A DNA stretch of 64,000 nucleotides from Nocardioides luteus (GTDB lineage: Bacteria; Actinomycetota; Actinomycetes; Propionibacteriales; Nocardioidaceae). Positions 16,495 to 25,276 of this stretch are shown here, piece by piece. Made by a program: the position numbers and the translations under genes. The stretch spans positions 20,726 through 84,725 of the forward strand of contig NZ_JZDQ02000030.1 in NCBI RefSeq assembly GCF_000960475.2. Direction: 5' to 3'. The notes under the pieces are model-generated. The model made no database searches. It was not told the DNA's origin and saw nothing but the letters and a program-made list of their open reading frames with translations. The first letter of the stretch is position 1, and each line of letters starts with the position of its first letter.

Positions 16495-17610
16495 CTACTT
16501 GCCCCAGTCGGGGTTCCAGCCCTCGACCGCGTCGGCAGGTCGGGGGGCGGGTCCGGTGTAGATGGCGGAGGGCCGGATCAGCCGGCCGGTCTTCTTCTGC
16601 TCCAGGATGTGGGCGGACCAGCCACCGGTGCGGGCGCAGGTGAACATCGAGGTGAACATGTTGGCCGGGATCTCGGCGAAGTCGAGGACGATCGCGGCCC
16701 AGAACTCGACGTTGGTCTCCAGGACCCGGTCGGGGCGGCGAGCACGAAGCTCCTCGAGCGCCGCCTTCTCGAGCGCCTCGGCGACCTCGTAGCGTGGCGC
16801 GTTCAGCTCGCGGGCGGTGCGGCGCAGCACCCGCGCACGCGGGTCCTCGGCACGGTAGACGCGGTGACCGAAGCCCATCAGCCGCTCGCCGGAGTCGAGC
16901 AGACCCTTCACGTAGGAGGCGGCGTCGCCGCTCTTCTCGACGTCCTCGATCATGCCGAGCACGCGCGAGGGCGCACCACCGTGCAGCGGGCCGCTCATCG
17001 CGCCGATCGCGCCGGAGAAGGCCGCGGCGACGTCGGCCCCGGTGGAGGTGATCACCCGGGCGGTGAAGGTGGAGGCGTTCATGCCGTGCTCGGCGGCCGA
17101 GGACCAGTAGGCGTCGATGGCGTGCGCGTGGGCGGGGTCGGCCTCGCCCCGCCAGCGGATCAGGAACTTCTCGGCCAGGGTGTTGCCCTTGTCGACCTCG
17201 CGCTGCGGCACCACCGGGAGGTGGATGGAGCGCGCCGACTGACCGGCGTACGACAGGACCATGACGGCCACGCGGGCGAGGTCCTCGCGGGCCTGCTCGT
17301 CGGAGATGTCGTAGGTCTGCCCGAACCCGAAGGCCGGGGCGAGCATGGGGATGGCGGCCTGCACGTCGACGCGCACGTCACCGGTGTGCACCGGCAGGTT
17401 GTAGGCCTCGGCGGGCGGCAGGCCCGGGCCGTAGGAGCCGTCGATCAGCAGACCCCAGACGTTCTCGAAGGGCACCCGCCCGACGATGTCCTCGATGTCG
17501 ACCCCGCGGTAGCGAAGGGCCGAACCCTCTTTGTCGGGCTCTGCGATCTCGGTCTCGAAGGCCACGACGCCCTCGAGACCGTGCTGTACCTGGCTCACTG
17601 CCTTCTCCAT
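16495..17610 (-). CDS. citA: Citrate synthase (CitA type)
   Basis: The 371-aa enzyme condenses acetyl-CoA and oxaloacetate. The catalytic histidines appear in the SSAAEHGMNASTF segment and in MGFGHRVYRAEDPR; the catalytic Asp lies later, in VLDFAEIPANMF. The GPLHGGAPS loop binds oxaloacetate. Length and position near serC match the second citrate synthase of mycobacteria. The ATG at 17610 is preceded by AGAGGA; the much longer open frame upstream overlaps a divergent gene. A methylcitrate role cannot be excluded from sequence. Confidence 0.9.
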   Translation of the reverse strand: MEKAVSQVQHGLEGVVAFETEIAEPDKEGSALRYRGVDIEDIVGRVPFENVWGLLIDGSYGPGLPPAEAYNLPVHTGDVRVDVQAAIPMLAPAFGFGQTYDISDEQAREDLARVAVMVLSYAGQSARSIHLPVVPQREVDKGNTLAEKFLIRWRGEADPAHAHAIDAYWSSAAEHGMNASTFTARVITSTGADVAAAFSGAIGAMSGPLHGGAPSRVLGMIEDVEKSGDAASYVKGLLDSGERLMGFGHRVYRAEDPRARVLRRTARELNAPRYEVAEALEKAALEELRARRPDRVLETNVEFWAAIVLDFAEIPANMFTSMFTCARTGGWSAHILEQKKTGRLIRPSAIYTGPAPRPADAVEGWNPDWGK

Positions 17611-17703
17611 TCCTCTGTTGTCATGGGCATTGTGCCGCATCCTGGCTTCGACTCGGGCGTGGGGCGCGGTCGTGATAGGGGGTCCGGCACTAGTGTCCCC
17701 ACC

Positions 17704-18207
17704 ATGGACCTGGGGAAGCTCGTCGGTGGTCTCAACGCCAAGGACATCGACAAGGTGATCAAGCTGATCACGGAGAACAAGGACGTACTGGCGGCCCTCG
17801 AGCGGCTGCCGCAGCTGTTCGACTCCTTCGGCGAGGGGCTCGAGGCGGCCGGTGGGCGCGCCCGTGAGGCCGGTGCCGTGCTGGTCGGGGACGGCGCCGG
17901 CGGCGTCAAGGACGCACTGGGCGACGTCGCCACCTCCCTGGGTGGCATCTCGGCCGCGATCTCCAAGGGCGTCGACCGGCTCGCCGACGTCGCCGAGGGG
18001 CTCGGCCGGGTGCCGATGGCCGACGGTCCGGCCAAGTCGATCGCGAGCGCGGCGAAGGAGATCGGCGGCGCCGGTTCGGCGCTCGACGACCTCTCCGGCT
18101 CGCTCGAGACGATCGCAGCGCTGCTGGCGAAGGTCGGATCGGCTCTGGAGCAGCTGGGCGACAAGCTCGACGAGTCGGGCACCCAGGTCAAGGGCTTCAT
18201 GGGCTGA
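17704..18207 (+). CDS. Helical protein of unknown function
   Basis: The 167-aa product is rich in Ala, Gly, Leu, Asp and Lys, with no signal peptide, Cys or catalytic motif. It looks like a series of amphipathic helices separated by glycines (for example LGDVATSLGGISAAISKGVDRLADVAEG), compatible with an elongated bundle or lipid-surface protein. TAGTGT at 17691-17696 lies 7 nt before the ATG, so the mRNA is probably leaderless. It lies between the divergent citA and the downstream pdxH. I recognise no named family. Confidence 0.7.
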   Translation: MDLGKLVGGLNAKDIDKVIKLITENKDVLAALERLPQLFDSFGEGLEAAGGRAREAGAVLVGDGAGGVKDALGDVATSLGGISAAISKGVDRLADVAEGLGRVPMADGPAKSIASAAKEIGGAGSALDDLSGSLETIAALLAKVGSALEQLGDKLDESGTQVKGFMG

Positions 18208-18265
18208 GGCCGTACGGGCCGAGTCTGCCGCCGCCGGTGACTCCTCCAGGCCGTAGGTTGAGACC

Positions 18266-18913
18266 ATGGATCTCTCAGCTGAGCTGGCGGCCGCGCGCGA
18301 GTCTTACACCCGCAGCGGTCTGACCGAGGACGACCTCGCGGCAGACCCGTTCGAGCAGTTCGAGAAGTGGTACGCCGAGGCCCGTGACGCGGGCATCGTC
18401 GAGCCCAACGCGATGGTGGTCTCGACCGTCTCGGCGGACGGCGCGCCCTCGTCGCGCACCGTGCTGCTGAAGGGGTTCTCGATCGAGGGCTTCACCTTCT
18501 TCACCAACACCGCGTCCCGCAAGGGCTCCGACCTCGCGACCAACCCGCGCTGCGCGGTGCTCTTCCCGTGGCACCCGCTGGAGCGGCAGGTACGCGTCGA
18601 CGGCGTCGCTCACGTGCTCTCCGCCGAAGCCGTCGAGGCCTACTTCTCCCAGCGTCCGCGCGGCTCCCAGCTCGGCGCCCATGCCTCCCACCAGAGCCGG
18701 GTCGTCGCCGGCCGCGAGGAGCTGGAGGAGGCGTACGCGAAGGTCGAGGCGGAGTTCGAGGGCCGGCCGGTCCCGGTGCCGGAGGAGTGGGGCGGCTACC
18801 GGGTCGAGCCGGAGACGGTGGAGTTCTGGCAGGGACGTCCGGGCCGGATGCACGACCGGCTCGTCTACCGGCGCGAGGGCGACAGCTGGCGGACGGAGAG
18901 GCTGGCTCCCTGA
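18266..18913 (+). CDS. pdxH: Pyridoxamine 5'-phosphate oxidase
   Basis: The 215-aa enzyme oxidises pyridoxine or pyridoxamine 5'-phosphate to PLP using FMN. Diagnostic segments are SSRTVLLKGF (FMN and substrate Arg/Lys), FFTNTASRKGSDL, LFPWHPLERQVRVDG, QRPRGSQLGAHASHQS and the C-terminal WQGRPGRMHDRLVYRR. Full length is preserved. TAGGTT at 18254-18259 is 6 nt before the ATG, a leaderless layout. The TGA overlaps the start of the beta-galactosidase gene by one base. PLP from this step serves serC and the aminotransferase at 38096, among others. Confidence 0.95.
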   Translation: MDLSAELAAARESYTRSGLTEDDLAADPFEQFEKWYAEARDAGIVEPNAMVVSTVSADGAPSSRTVLLKGFSIEGFTFFTNTASRKGSDLATNPRCAVLFPWHPLERQVRVDGVAHVLSAEAVEAYFSQRPRGSQLGAHASHQSRVVAGREELEEAYAKVEAEFEGRPVPVPEEWGGYRVEPETVEFWQGRPGRMHDRLVYRREGDSWRTERLAP

Positions 18914-20910
18914 TGGGGATGGAGCAGGTCACCCGGGCGCTGGGCGGACGGATCGCCTACGGCGCCGACTACAACCCGGAGCAGTGGCCGGAGGAGGTCT
19001 GGGACGAGGACGTACGCCTCATGCAGGAGGCCGGGGTCAACCTGGTCAGCGTGGGGATCTTCTCCTGGGCGCTGCTGGAGCCGACGCCGGGGGACCACGA
19101 CTTCGGCTGGCTCGACCGGGTGCTCGACAAGCTGCACGCGGGCGGGATCGCCGTGGACCTGGCGACCGCGACCGCGAGCCCGCCGCCGTGGTTCCTCGAG
19201 CGCCACCCGGAGGCCACGCTCGTCGACCAGGTCGGCAACCGGCGCGCGTTCGGCGCGCGCCAGGCGTACTGTCCCTCCTCGACCGCCTACCGCGACGCCG
19301 CCACGACCCTGATCACCGAGCTGGTCAAGCGCTACGACGAGCACCCGGCGGTGGTGATGTGGCACGTCAACAACGAGTACGGCTGCCACAACGACCACTG
19401 CTTCTGCGACGCCAGCGCGGTGGCTTTCCGGCGCTGGCTGGCGGACCGCTACGGCGCGATCGAGAAGCTGAACGAGGCGTGGGCGACGGCCTTCTGGAGC
19501 CAGCGCTACACCAGCTGGGAGCAGATCGGTCCGCCGCGTCAGGTCTCCTACGGCAACTTCGCCAACCCCGGCCAGCAGCTCGACTGGTGGCGGTTCTGCT
19601 CCGACGAGATCCGCGAGATCTTCCGGGTCGAGGCGGCGGCGGTGCGGGCGCACTCCGACAAGCCGCTGACCACCAACTTCATGGGGTTCCGCAAGTCGCT
19701 CGACTACCGCAGCTGGGTCGACGTCGAGGACCTGGTCTCCAACGACCACTACCTCATCGCCGACGACGAGGACCGCACCCAGCAGCTCGCGATGACCGCC
19801 GACCTGACCCGCTCGCTGGCCCATGGCGAGCCGTGGCTGCTGATGGAGCACTCCACCTCCGCGGTCAACTGGCAGCCGCGCAACATCGCCAAGACCACCG
19901 GCGAGATGCGCCGCAACTCCTTCCAGCACGTCGCGCGCGGCGCGGACGGCGCCCTGTTCTTCCAGTGGCGTGCCTCGCGCGGTGGTGCGGAGAAGTTCCA
20001 CTCCGCGATGGTCCCGCACGCCGGCACCGAGAGCCGGCTGTGGCGAGACGTCGTACGCCTCGGGGCGGATCTCTCCGCGATCGCCGAGGTCAGTGGCACG
20101 AAGGTGGCGCAGGCCGGCGTCGCGATCTGCTTCGACTGGGAGTCGTGGTGGGCGGCGACCTTCGACTCGCACCCGTCGGTCGACGTCGACCCGATGGCGA
20201 CCGCGCGGGCCTGGCACAAAGCCTGCTGGGCACGCAACCTCGGCGTCGACATCATCGGCGTCACCGACCCGCTCGACGGCTACGAGGTGGTGGTGCTGCC
20301 GGTGCAGTACCTGCTCTCCGACGAGGCCGTCGCCCGGTTCACCGCCTTCGTCGAGGCCGGCGGCACCCTCGTCGCGACCTACTTCTCCGGCATCGTCGAC
20401 GAGCACGACCACATCCGGCTGGGCGGCTACCCGGGCGGGCTCTCCGACCTCCTCGGGGTGCGGATCGAGGAGTTCTGCCCGCTGCCCGAGGGCGACGAGA
20501 TCCCGCTGACCTCCTACGGCTCCGGCACGATCTGGAGCGAGCGCGGCCGTGCCGTCGGGGCCGATGTCGTCGCTGCGTACGCCACCGGCGACTGCGCCGG
20601 CGACCCCGCCGTCACCCGGCGCCGCGTCGGCAGGGGCACCGCCTGGTACGTCGGCACCGAGCTCACCCCCGAGGCCCTCGACACCCTGGCCACCCAGGTC
20701 TTCACCACGACCAAGCCGGTCGTCGGTGGGCTTCCCGAGGGTGTCGAGGCGATCCGGCGGGTCGGTGAGCAGGGGACGTACGTCTTCGTCATCAACCACA
20801 CCCACGAGGCGGTCATCGTCCCCGTCCGGGGCACGGATCTGCTCTCCGGCAACGACGGAGGGCCGCATGTGGTTCGTGCGGGTCAGGTCGCGGTCATCCG
20901 CGAGGAGTAG
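18913..20910 (+). CDS. GH42 beta-galactosidase
   Basis: The 665-aa protein is a cytoplasmic family-42 glycoside hydrolase with no signal peptide. It starts with YGADYNPEQWPEEVW. The acid/base Glu is in WHVNNEYGCHND near residue 150, and the nucleophile Glu is in LLMEHSTSAVNWQ near residue 315. A trimerisation domain follows (VLPVQYLLSD region), and the short C-terminal barrel ends the chain. Zinc-type cysteines occur around CHNDHCFCD. It hydrolyses terminal beta-D-galactosides. The start overlaps the pdxH stop; a second ATG lies 6 nt later. Confidence 0.93.
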   Translation: MGMEQVTRALGGRIAYGADYNPEQWPEEVWDEDVRLMQEAGVNLVSVGIFSWALLEPTPGDHDFGWLDRVLDKLHAGGIAVDLATATASPPPWFLERHPEATLVDQVGNRRAFGARQAYCPSSTAYRDAATTLITELVKRYDEHPAVVMWHVNNEYGCHNDHCFCDASAVAFRRWLADRYGAIEKLNEAWATAFWSQRYTSWEQIGPPRQVSYGNFANPGQQLDWWRFCSDEIREIFRVEAAAVRAHSDKPLTTNFMGFRKSLDYRSWVDVEDLVSNDHYLIADDEDRTQQLAMTADLTRSLAHGEPWLLMEHSTSAVNWQPRNIAKTTGEMRRNSFQHVARGADGALFFQWRASRGGAEKFHSAMVPHAGTESRLWRDVVRLGADLSAIAEVSGTKVAQAGVAICFDWESWWAATFDSHPSVDVDPMATARAWHKACWARNLGVDIIGVTDPLDGYEVVVLPVQYLLSDEAVARFTAFVEAGGTLVATYFSGIVDEHDHIRLGGYPGGLSDLLGVRIEEFCPLPEGDEIPLTSYGSGTIWSERGRAVGADVVAAYATGDCAGDPAVTRRRVGRGTAWYVGTELTPEALDTLATQVFTTTKPVVGGLPEGVEAIRRVGEQGTYVFVINHTHEAVIVPVRGTDLLSGNDGGPHVVRAGQVAVIREE

Positions 20911-20998
20911 GTTTCCCCGGTTCACCGGGGAAACCTGCACTTCTCAGGTGTTGCAATGCCCGAGAAGTGCAGGGATACCCGGTTAACCGGGTATCCCT
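20910..20998. repeat. Triple-hairpin intergenic element C
   Basis: Three perfect palindromes follow one another. The first has stem GGTTTCCCCGG with loop TTCA (20910-20935). The second has stem TGCACTTCTC with a 16-nt loop (20936-20971). The third has stem AGGGATACCCGG with loop TTAA (20971-20998). The first and third share the centre CCCGGTTMACCGGG. The element fills the gap between two convergent genes. Confidence 0.9.
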
Positions 20999-21007
20999 GC
21001 ACCGGGA

Positions 21008-22717
21008 TCAGCGCGTCACCGCTGCCTTCGCGTTGACGATGCCGCTGCCGTAGAAGCCGTTCGGCCCCTCGCCACCCTCACACGTGTGGGTCGAGGTCGC
21101 CGTGTTGCCGTTGGGCAGGTGGCGTACGTAGGTGTAGTCCGCCGGGACCGGGCAGGCCTTGTCGGTGGCCGACTTGAGCAGCACCTTCTCGACCTTCTTG
21201 GGCGAGAGGGTCTTGCCGGACCAGTCACGGCTGCCGTACTCACCGACGATCAGCGCGGCAACACCGGCAGCGTGCGGGGAGGCCATCGAGGTGCCCTGCA
21301 GGTACTGGTAGTAGGAGCAGGTGCCGCTGGAGCAGTCCGCGACGGCCCAGGGAGCGATCACCTCGCCGGTCGCCGGGTCGACCGCACCTTCCTCCACCGC
21401 CATGTTGTAGGGGTAGGCGGCCAGGATGGCCCCGGTGAGGTCGCGCGTGCCCGCCGGGTTGTCGTAGACGTCCCCGCCGGGTGCGGCGACGTCGACGAAG
21501 CCGTTGCCGTAGCTGGAGTAGTAGGCCTTGCGCTCGCTCTGGCCGGTGGAGCTCACCGCGATGACGCCGTTGCCCTCGGTGGGCATCGAGACGCACGACT
21601 CGGGGTCGAGCAGGTCACGGACGTACGCGGCCTCGCCGGGCTCGCTGGCGTAGTCGGGGCTGGTCGCGTCGGTCTGCGGCTTGGTGTAGTCGATCGCCTG
21701 GTTGCCGGCGGCCGCGACCAGGGTCACGCCGTGGGCGCGGGCGTAGTCGAGGGCGCGCTGCATCGCGGTGATGATCGTGATCTGCTCGGCCTGGTCCTCG
21801 GGGGAGTCGGCGGGGTGGTTGGTGCAGTTGAACAGCCACGGGTCGACGTAGTAGCTCATATTGACCACGTCGATGCCGTTGCGGCCCGCGTAGGTCAGCG
21901 CGTCGACGGACGGCTGCAGGAAGAAGTAGCCGGAGTCCTGGCCGGCGCGCAGGTTGACGATGTCGGCCTCCGGCGCGACACCGGAGATGCCGATGCCGTT
22001 GACCGGCGAGGCGATGGTCGAGGCGACGTGGGTGCCGTGACCGTTCTCGTCCACGTTGGCGGCGTCCTCGCAGGAGGCGTCGGGCTCGTCCTCGCACGGA
22101 CCGTCGACCGTGTCGCCGTTGGCGTCGACCGGGATGTCGGTGGTGAAGTTGCGGCTCAGCTCGGCGTCGAAGTTGGGCGCGATGTCGGGGTGCGTCCCGT
22201 CGACACCGGTGTCCAGGATGCCGACGCGGACACCCTTGCCGCGCTCGGTCTTGTTGGCCGCCGCGGAGTCGATCTGCTTCATGTCCCACTGCAGACCGGA
22301 GAGCGGCTCCGAGGAGTCCTTGGGCTTCGGGGCCTTGGGCGCGCTGCCCTTGGCGTCGCGGAACTCGGTCTCGACGTTCGACACGTCCTGCTTGCGGGCC
22401 TTGCCGGCCGCTTCAGGCGTGTTGGCGCCCACGATCCTGTCCTGGGCCGCGCCGACGAGGGCGCTCGAGGCGTTGGCCGCCTCGGCGAAGTCCTCGCCCG
22501 CGGAGACCGTGGCGACACCGATAGCACTGTTCTCCGAGACGATCTCGCCCCCGGCGGCCTTCACCGCGGCACGGGCGCTGGCGGCCGAGGATCCCTCGGC
22601 ATATGCCACGACATAGCGGACCTCCTTGTGGGAGGTGGCGGTTCCTGAGTTCGCCATGACGAGGGCGCCGGTGACCCCCAGCGCGACCGCGGTCGCGCCT
22701 GTCAACAACCTACGCAT
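21008..22717 (-). CDS. Secreted S8 (subtilisin-like) serine protease
   Basis: The 569-aa preproprotein has a signal peptide ending around residue 27, an inhibitor-I9 type propeptide (VRYVVAYAEGSSAASARAAV) and a subtilase domain. The catalytic triad is visible: Asp in GILDTGVDGTHPD near residue 150, His in ENGHGTHVAS near 205, and Ser in LQGTSMASPHAAG near 470. Extra cysteines suggest disulfides in the mature enzyme. The ATG at 22717 starts the signal peptide; the longer upstream frame lacks one. It is divergent from the tetR gene. Confidence 0.93.
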   Translation of the reverse strand: MRRLLTGATAVALGVTGALVMANSGTATSHKEVRYVVAYAEGSSAASARAAVKAAGGEIVSENSAIGVATVSAGEDFAEAANASSALVGAAQDRIVGANTPEAAGKARKQDVSNVETEFRDAKGSAPKAPKPKDSSEPLSGLQWDMKQIDSAAANKTERGKGVRVGILDTGVDGTHPDIAPNFDAELSRNFTTDIPVDANGDTVDGPCEDEPDASCEDAANVDENGHGTHVASTIASPVNGIGISGVAPEADIVNLRAGQDSGYFFLQPSVDALTYAGRNGIDVVNMSYYVDPWLFNCTNHPADSPEDQAEQITIITAMQRALDYARAHGVTLVAAAGNQAIDYTKPQTDATSPDYASEPGEAAYVRDLLDPESCVSMPTEGNGVIAVSSTGQSERKAYYSSYGNGFVDVAAPGGDVYDNPAGTRDLTGAILAAYPYNMAVEEGAVDPATGEVIAPWAVADCSSGTCSYYQYLQGTSMASPHAAGVAALIVGEYGSRDWSGKTLSPKKVEKVLLKSATDKACPVPADYTYVRHLPNGNTATSTHTCEGGEGPNGFYGSGIVNAKAAVTR

Positions 22718-22848
22718 GCTGTCTCCATTCCGGATTCGGTGGTCGGGATTGCCGGGACCACCGCTGTCGTGGCCCTTGTCGGCCCGACATAGCGCCCCAG
22801 CATGCCCTAGTCCGCATCCGTACGAACAGGGTTTGGAGGCAGCATCCA

Positions 22849-22861
22849 CCCAATAATTGGG
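22849..22861. promoter_or_regulatory. 13-nt palindrome upstream of the TetR operator
   Basis: CCCAATAATTGGG is a perfect palindrome immediately 5' of the TetR operator. It may be a second protein site or part of the -35 region. Nothing else supports it. Confidence 0.3.
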
Positions 22862-22864
22862 TTG

Positions 22865-22882
22865 TGAGTGAGTGCTCACTCA
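22865..22882. promoter_or_regulatory. TetR operator
   Basis: TGAGTGAG-TG-CTCACTCA is a perfect 8-2-8 palindrome, the classical form of a TetR-family site. It ends 2 nt before the TATCCT hexamer at 22885, so bound repressor would cover the -35 region. It controls tetR itself and probably the two ABC genes behind it. Confidence 0.8.
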
Positions 22883-22884
22883 TT

Positions 22885-22890
22885 TATCCT
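22885..22890 (+). promoter_or_regulatory. -10 element for tetR
   Basis: TATCCT lies 7 nt before the GTG at 22898 and directly downstream of the operator. Its spacing matches the other leaderless-type starts in the window. Confidence 0.55.
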
Positions 22891-22897
22891 CGTCGAC

Positions 22898-23527
22898 GTG
22901 GACGAACGACGTACGCGGGCCAAGCCGATTCCCGCAGCTGACCGGCGCGCAGCGATCATCGCGGTGACCGAGACGCTGCTGATCGAGCACGGCACGGCTG
23001 CCACCACGCGGGCGATCGCCGAGGCGGCCGGAGTCGCCGAGGGCACGATCTTCCGACACTTCCGCGACAAGCGGGAGCTCTACCGGGCCGTGGCCGAGAA
23101 CGTCTTCGACCCCACCCGGGCAGGCGAGTCCATGGCCGAGGTGGTGGAGGGGAAGGCCGACATCGAGGACAAGCTCCGTGCCGTCATCGACCTGCTCGCC
23201 GCGTCCTCGCAGCGCGGTGTCCTCGTCATGATGGCCGTGCGCTCGGCCCTGATGGAGGAGCCGCACCCCGAAGGCGTACGTCATCCGCCCGGTCCGCCGA
23301 CCTTCCTCATCGAGGCCAACAAGGCCCTCGTCGACAACCTGACCAGGCTCGTCTTCGAGCCGCACGTGAACGAGCTGCGGCTGCCGCCGCGCAAGGCCGC
23401 GCTGGTGCTGCGCAGCCTCACGACCGGGGCCTGGCTCCCCGGCCTGAACCGAACCGACCAGCCGCTGAGCAGTGAGGACGTCATCGACGTACTGCTCGGC
23501 GGCATCCTGACCAGAGGAAATGACTGA
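22898..23527 (+). CDS. TetR-family repressor of the ABC exporter operon
   Basis: The 209-aa regulator has an N-terminal helix-turn-helix domain (TTRAIAEAAGVAEGTIFRHFRDKRELY, about residues 31-57) and a helical ligand-binding domain. The GTG at 22898 is chosen over the earlier GTG at 22868 because the earlier start would place the perfect operator inside the coding sequence, whereas 22898 lies 7 nt after TATCCT. The stop is followed at once by the ATG of the first exporter gene. Family precedent and the operator suggest repression relieved by a transported drug or lipid. Confidence 0.88.
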   Translation: MDERRTRAKPIPAADRRAAIIAVTETLLIEHGTAATTRAIAEAAGVAEGTIFRHFRDKRELYRAVAENVFDPTRAGESMAEVVEGKADIEDKLRAVIDLLAASSQRGVLVMMAVRSALMEEPHPEGVRHPPGPPTFLIEANKALVDNLTRLVFEPHVNELRLPPRKAALVLRSLTTGAWLPGLNRTDQPLSSEDVIDVLLGGILTRGND

Positions 23528-25276
23528 ATGCTTCTCAGGCTGTTGCGGGACTACCTGCTCCCGTACAAGAGATTCCTGGTCGTCATCGCGATCCTGCAGC
23601 TCTTCTCGACGTCGGCCTTCATGCTGCTGCCCAGCCTGAACGCCGACATCATCGACAACGGCGTGGCCGAGGGCGACACGGGCTACATCATGCGGATCGG
23701 CACGATCATGCTCGGCGTGGCGCTGGTGCAGATCCTGTGCTCGATCGTCAGCGTCTACTTCGCCGCGCGCAGCTCGATGAGCTTCGGCCGTGACCTGCGG
23801 GCGGCGATCTTCGCGAAGGTCGGCTCCTTCAGCGCTCGCGAGGTCGGCCGCTTCGGTGCCCCGTCGCTGATCACGCGGACCACGAACGACGTCCAGCAGG
23901 TCCAGATGCTCGCCGTGCTCACCTGCACCCTCGCGGTGATGGTGCCGATGATGATGGTCGGCGGCGTCGTGATGGCCATTCGGGAGGACGCCGGACTCTC
24001 CTGGCTGCTCGCGGTCGTCATCCCCGTGCTGCTCCTCTCCATGGCCGTGGTCGTGCGCGGCATGGTCCCCAACTTCCGCAAGGTGCAGGAGCGCATCGAC
24101 GCGGTCAACCGCATCCTGCGCGAGCAGATCACCGGCATCCGGGTGATCCGCGCCTTCGTGCGCGAGCGTCAGGAGACCGAGCGCTTCGCGCAGGCCAACG
24201 ACGAGCTCACCGACGTCGCCCTGCGGGCCGGGCGATGGATGTCGACGATGTTCCCGCTGATGATGCTGGTCATCAACGTCGCCAGCGTCGCGGTGATCTG
24301 GTTCGGCGGCATCCGGGTCGACGACGGGGTGATGCAGGTCGGTCCGCTGACCGCCTTCCTGCAGTACCTGATGCAGATCCTGATGTCGATCATGATGGGC
24401 ACGTTCATGCTCATGCAGGTGCCCCGCGCGGCCGTCTGCGCCGATCGGATCGCCGAGGTCCTCGACACCGAGACGTCGGTGACCCCGCCGGCGGCCGGCG
24501 TCACCGAGATCTCCCGGCGCGGGCACGTCGACCTGACCGGGGCCGGCTTCACCTACCCCGGCGCGGACCATCCCGTCCTCCACGACGTCACCTTCGAGGC
24601 CCGCCCCGGGCAGACCGTCGCGATCATCGGCTCCACCGGCGCCGGCAAGACGACCCTTCTGGGACTCATCCCGCGGCTCTTCGACGCGACGGCCGGTGTC
24701 GTCCGGGTGGGTGGGATCGACGTACGCGACCTCGACCCGGCCACCCTGCGCGGCGGGCTCGGGCTGGTGCCGCAGAAGGCCTTCCTGTTCACCGGCACGG
24801 TTCGCTCCAACCTGCTCCACGGCAAGCCGGACGCCACCGACGAGGAGCTCTGGCACGCGCTCGAGGTCGCCCAGGCACGCGACTTCGTGGAGCGGATGGC
24901 CCCCGAGGGAGGCACCGGCCTCGACGCCGAGATCGACCAGGGCGGCACCAACGTCTCCGGCGGCCAACGCCAGCGCCTGGCGATCGCCCGGGCACTGGTG
25001 AGGAGACCCGACATCTATCTCTTCGACGACTCCTTCTCCGCGCTCGACGTCGCCACCGACGCAAGGCTCCGCGCCGCGCTGGCCCCCGAGACCCGCGACG
25101 CCACGGTCATCGTGGTCGCCCAGCGCGTCTCGACCATCCGCGACGCCGACAAGATCATCGTGCTCGAGGACGGCGCCATCGTCGGCGAGGGCACCCACGA
25201 CGAGCTGCTCGCCGTCAACGCCACGTACCAGGAGATCGTCTCCTCCCAGCTCAGCGCAGAGGAGGCCGCGGCATGA
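23528..25276 (+). CDS. Heterodimeric ABC exporter, degenerate-site half
   Basis: The 582-aa half-transporter has six membrane helices and one nucleotide-binding domain. Walker A GSTGAGKTT is near residue 367, and the signature VSGGQRQ near 475 is canonical. In contrast, the Walker B end reads LFDDSF near 497, with Asp in place of the catalytic Glu, and the switch His is Gln (VVAQRVSTI near 530). This is the pattern of the subunit that supplies the inactive ATP site in heterodimeric multidrug exporters. It is coupled to the next gene by an ATGA overlap. Confidence 0.92.
   Translation: MLLRLLRDYLLPYKRFLVVIAILQLFSTSAFMLLPSLNADIIDNGVAEGDTGYIMRIGTIMLGVALVQILCSIVSVYFAARSSMSFGRDLRAAIFAKVGSFSAREVGRFGAPSLITRTTNDVQQVQMLAVLTCTLAVMVPMMMVGGVVMAIREDAGLSWLLAVVIPVLLLSMAVVVRGMVPNFRKVQERIDAVNRILREQITGIRVIRAFVRERQETERFAQANDELTDVALRAGRWMSTMFPLMMLVINVASVAVIWFGGIRVDDGVMQVGPLTAFLQYLMQILMSIMMGTFMLMQVPRAAVCADRIAEVLDTETSVTPPAAGVTEISRRGHVDLTGAGFTYPGADHPVLHDVTFEARPGQTVAIIGSTGAGKTTLLGLIPRLFDATAGVVRVGGIDVRDLDPATLRGGLGLVPQKAFLFTGTVRSNLLHGKPDATDEELWHALEVAQARDFVERMAPEGGTGLDAEIDQGGTNVSGGQRQRLAIARALVRRPDIYLFDDSFSALDVATDARLRAALAPETRDATVIVVAQRVSTIRDADKIIVLEDGAIVGEGTHDELLAVNATYQEIVSSQLSAEEAAA

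Noticed and set aside
20910..20998. CRISPR repeats
   Set aside because: The palindromes are adjacent, differ in sequence and have no regular spacers; no cas genes are present.
22868..22897. Earlier GTG start for tetR
   Set aside because: It would place the perfect TetR operator and the -10 hexamer inside the coding region.
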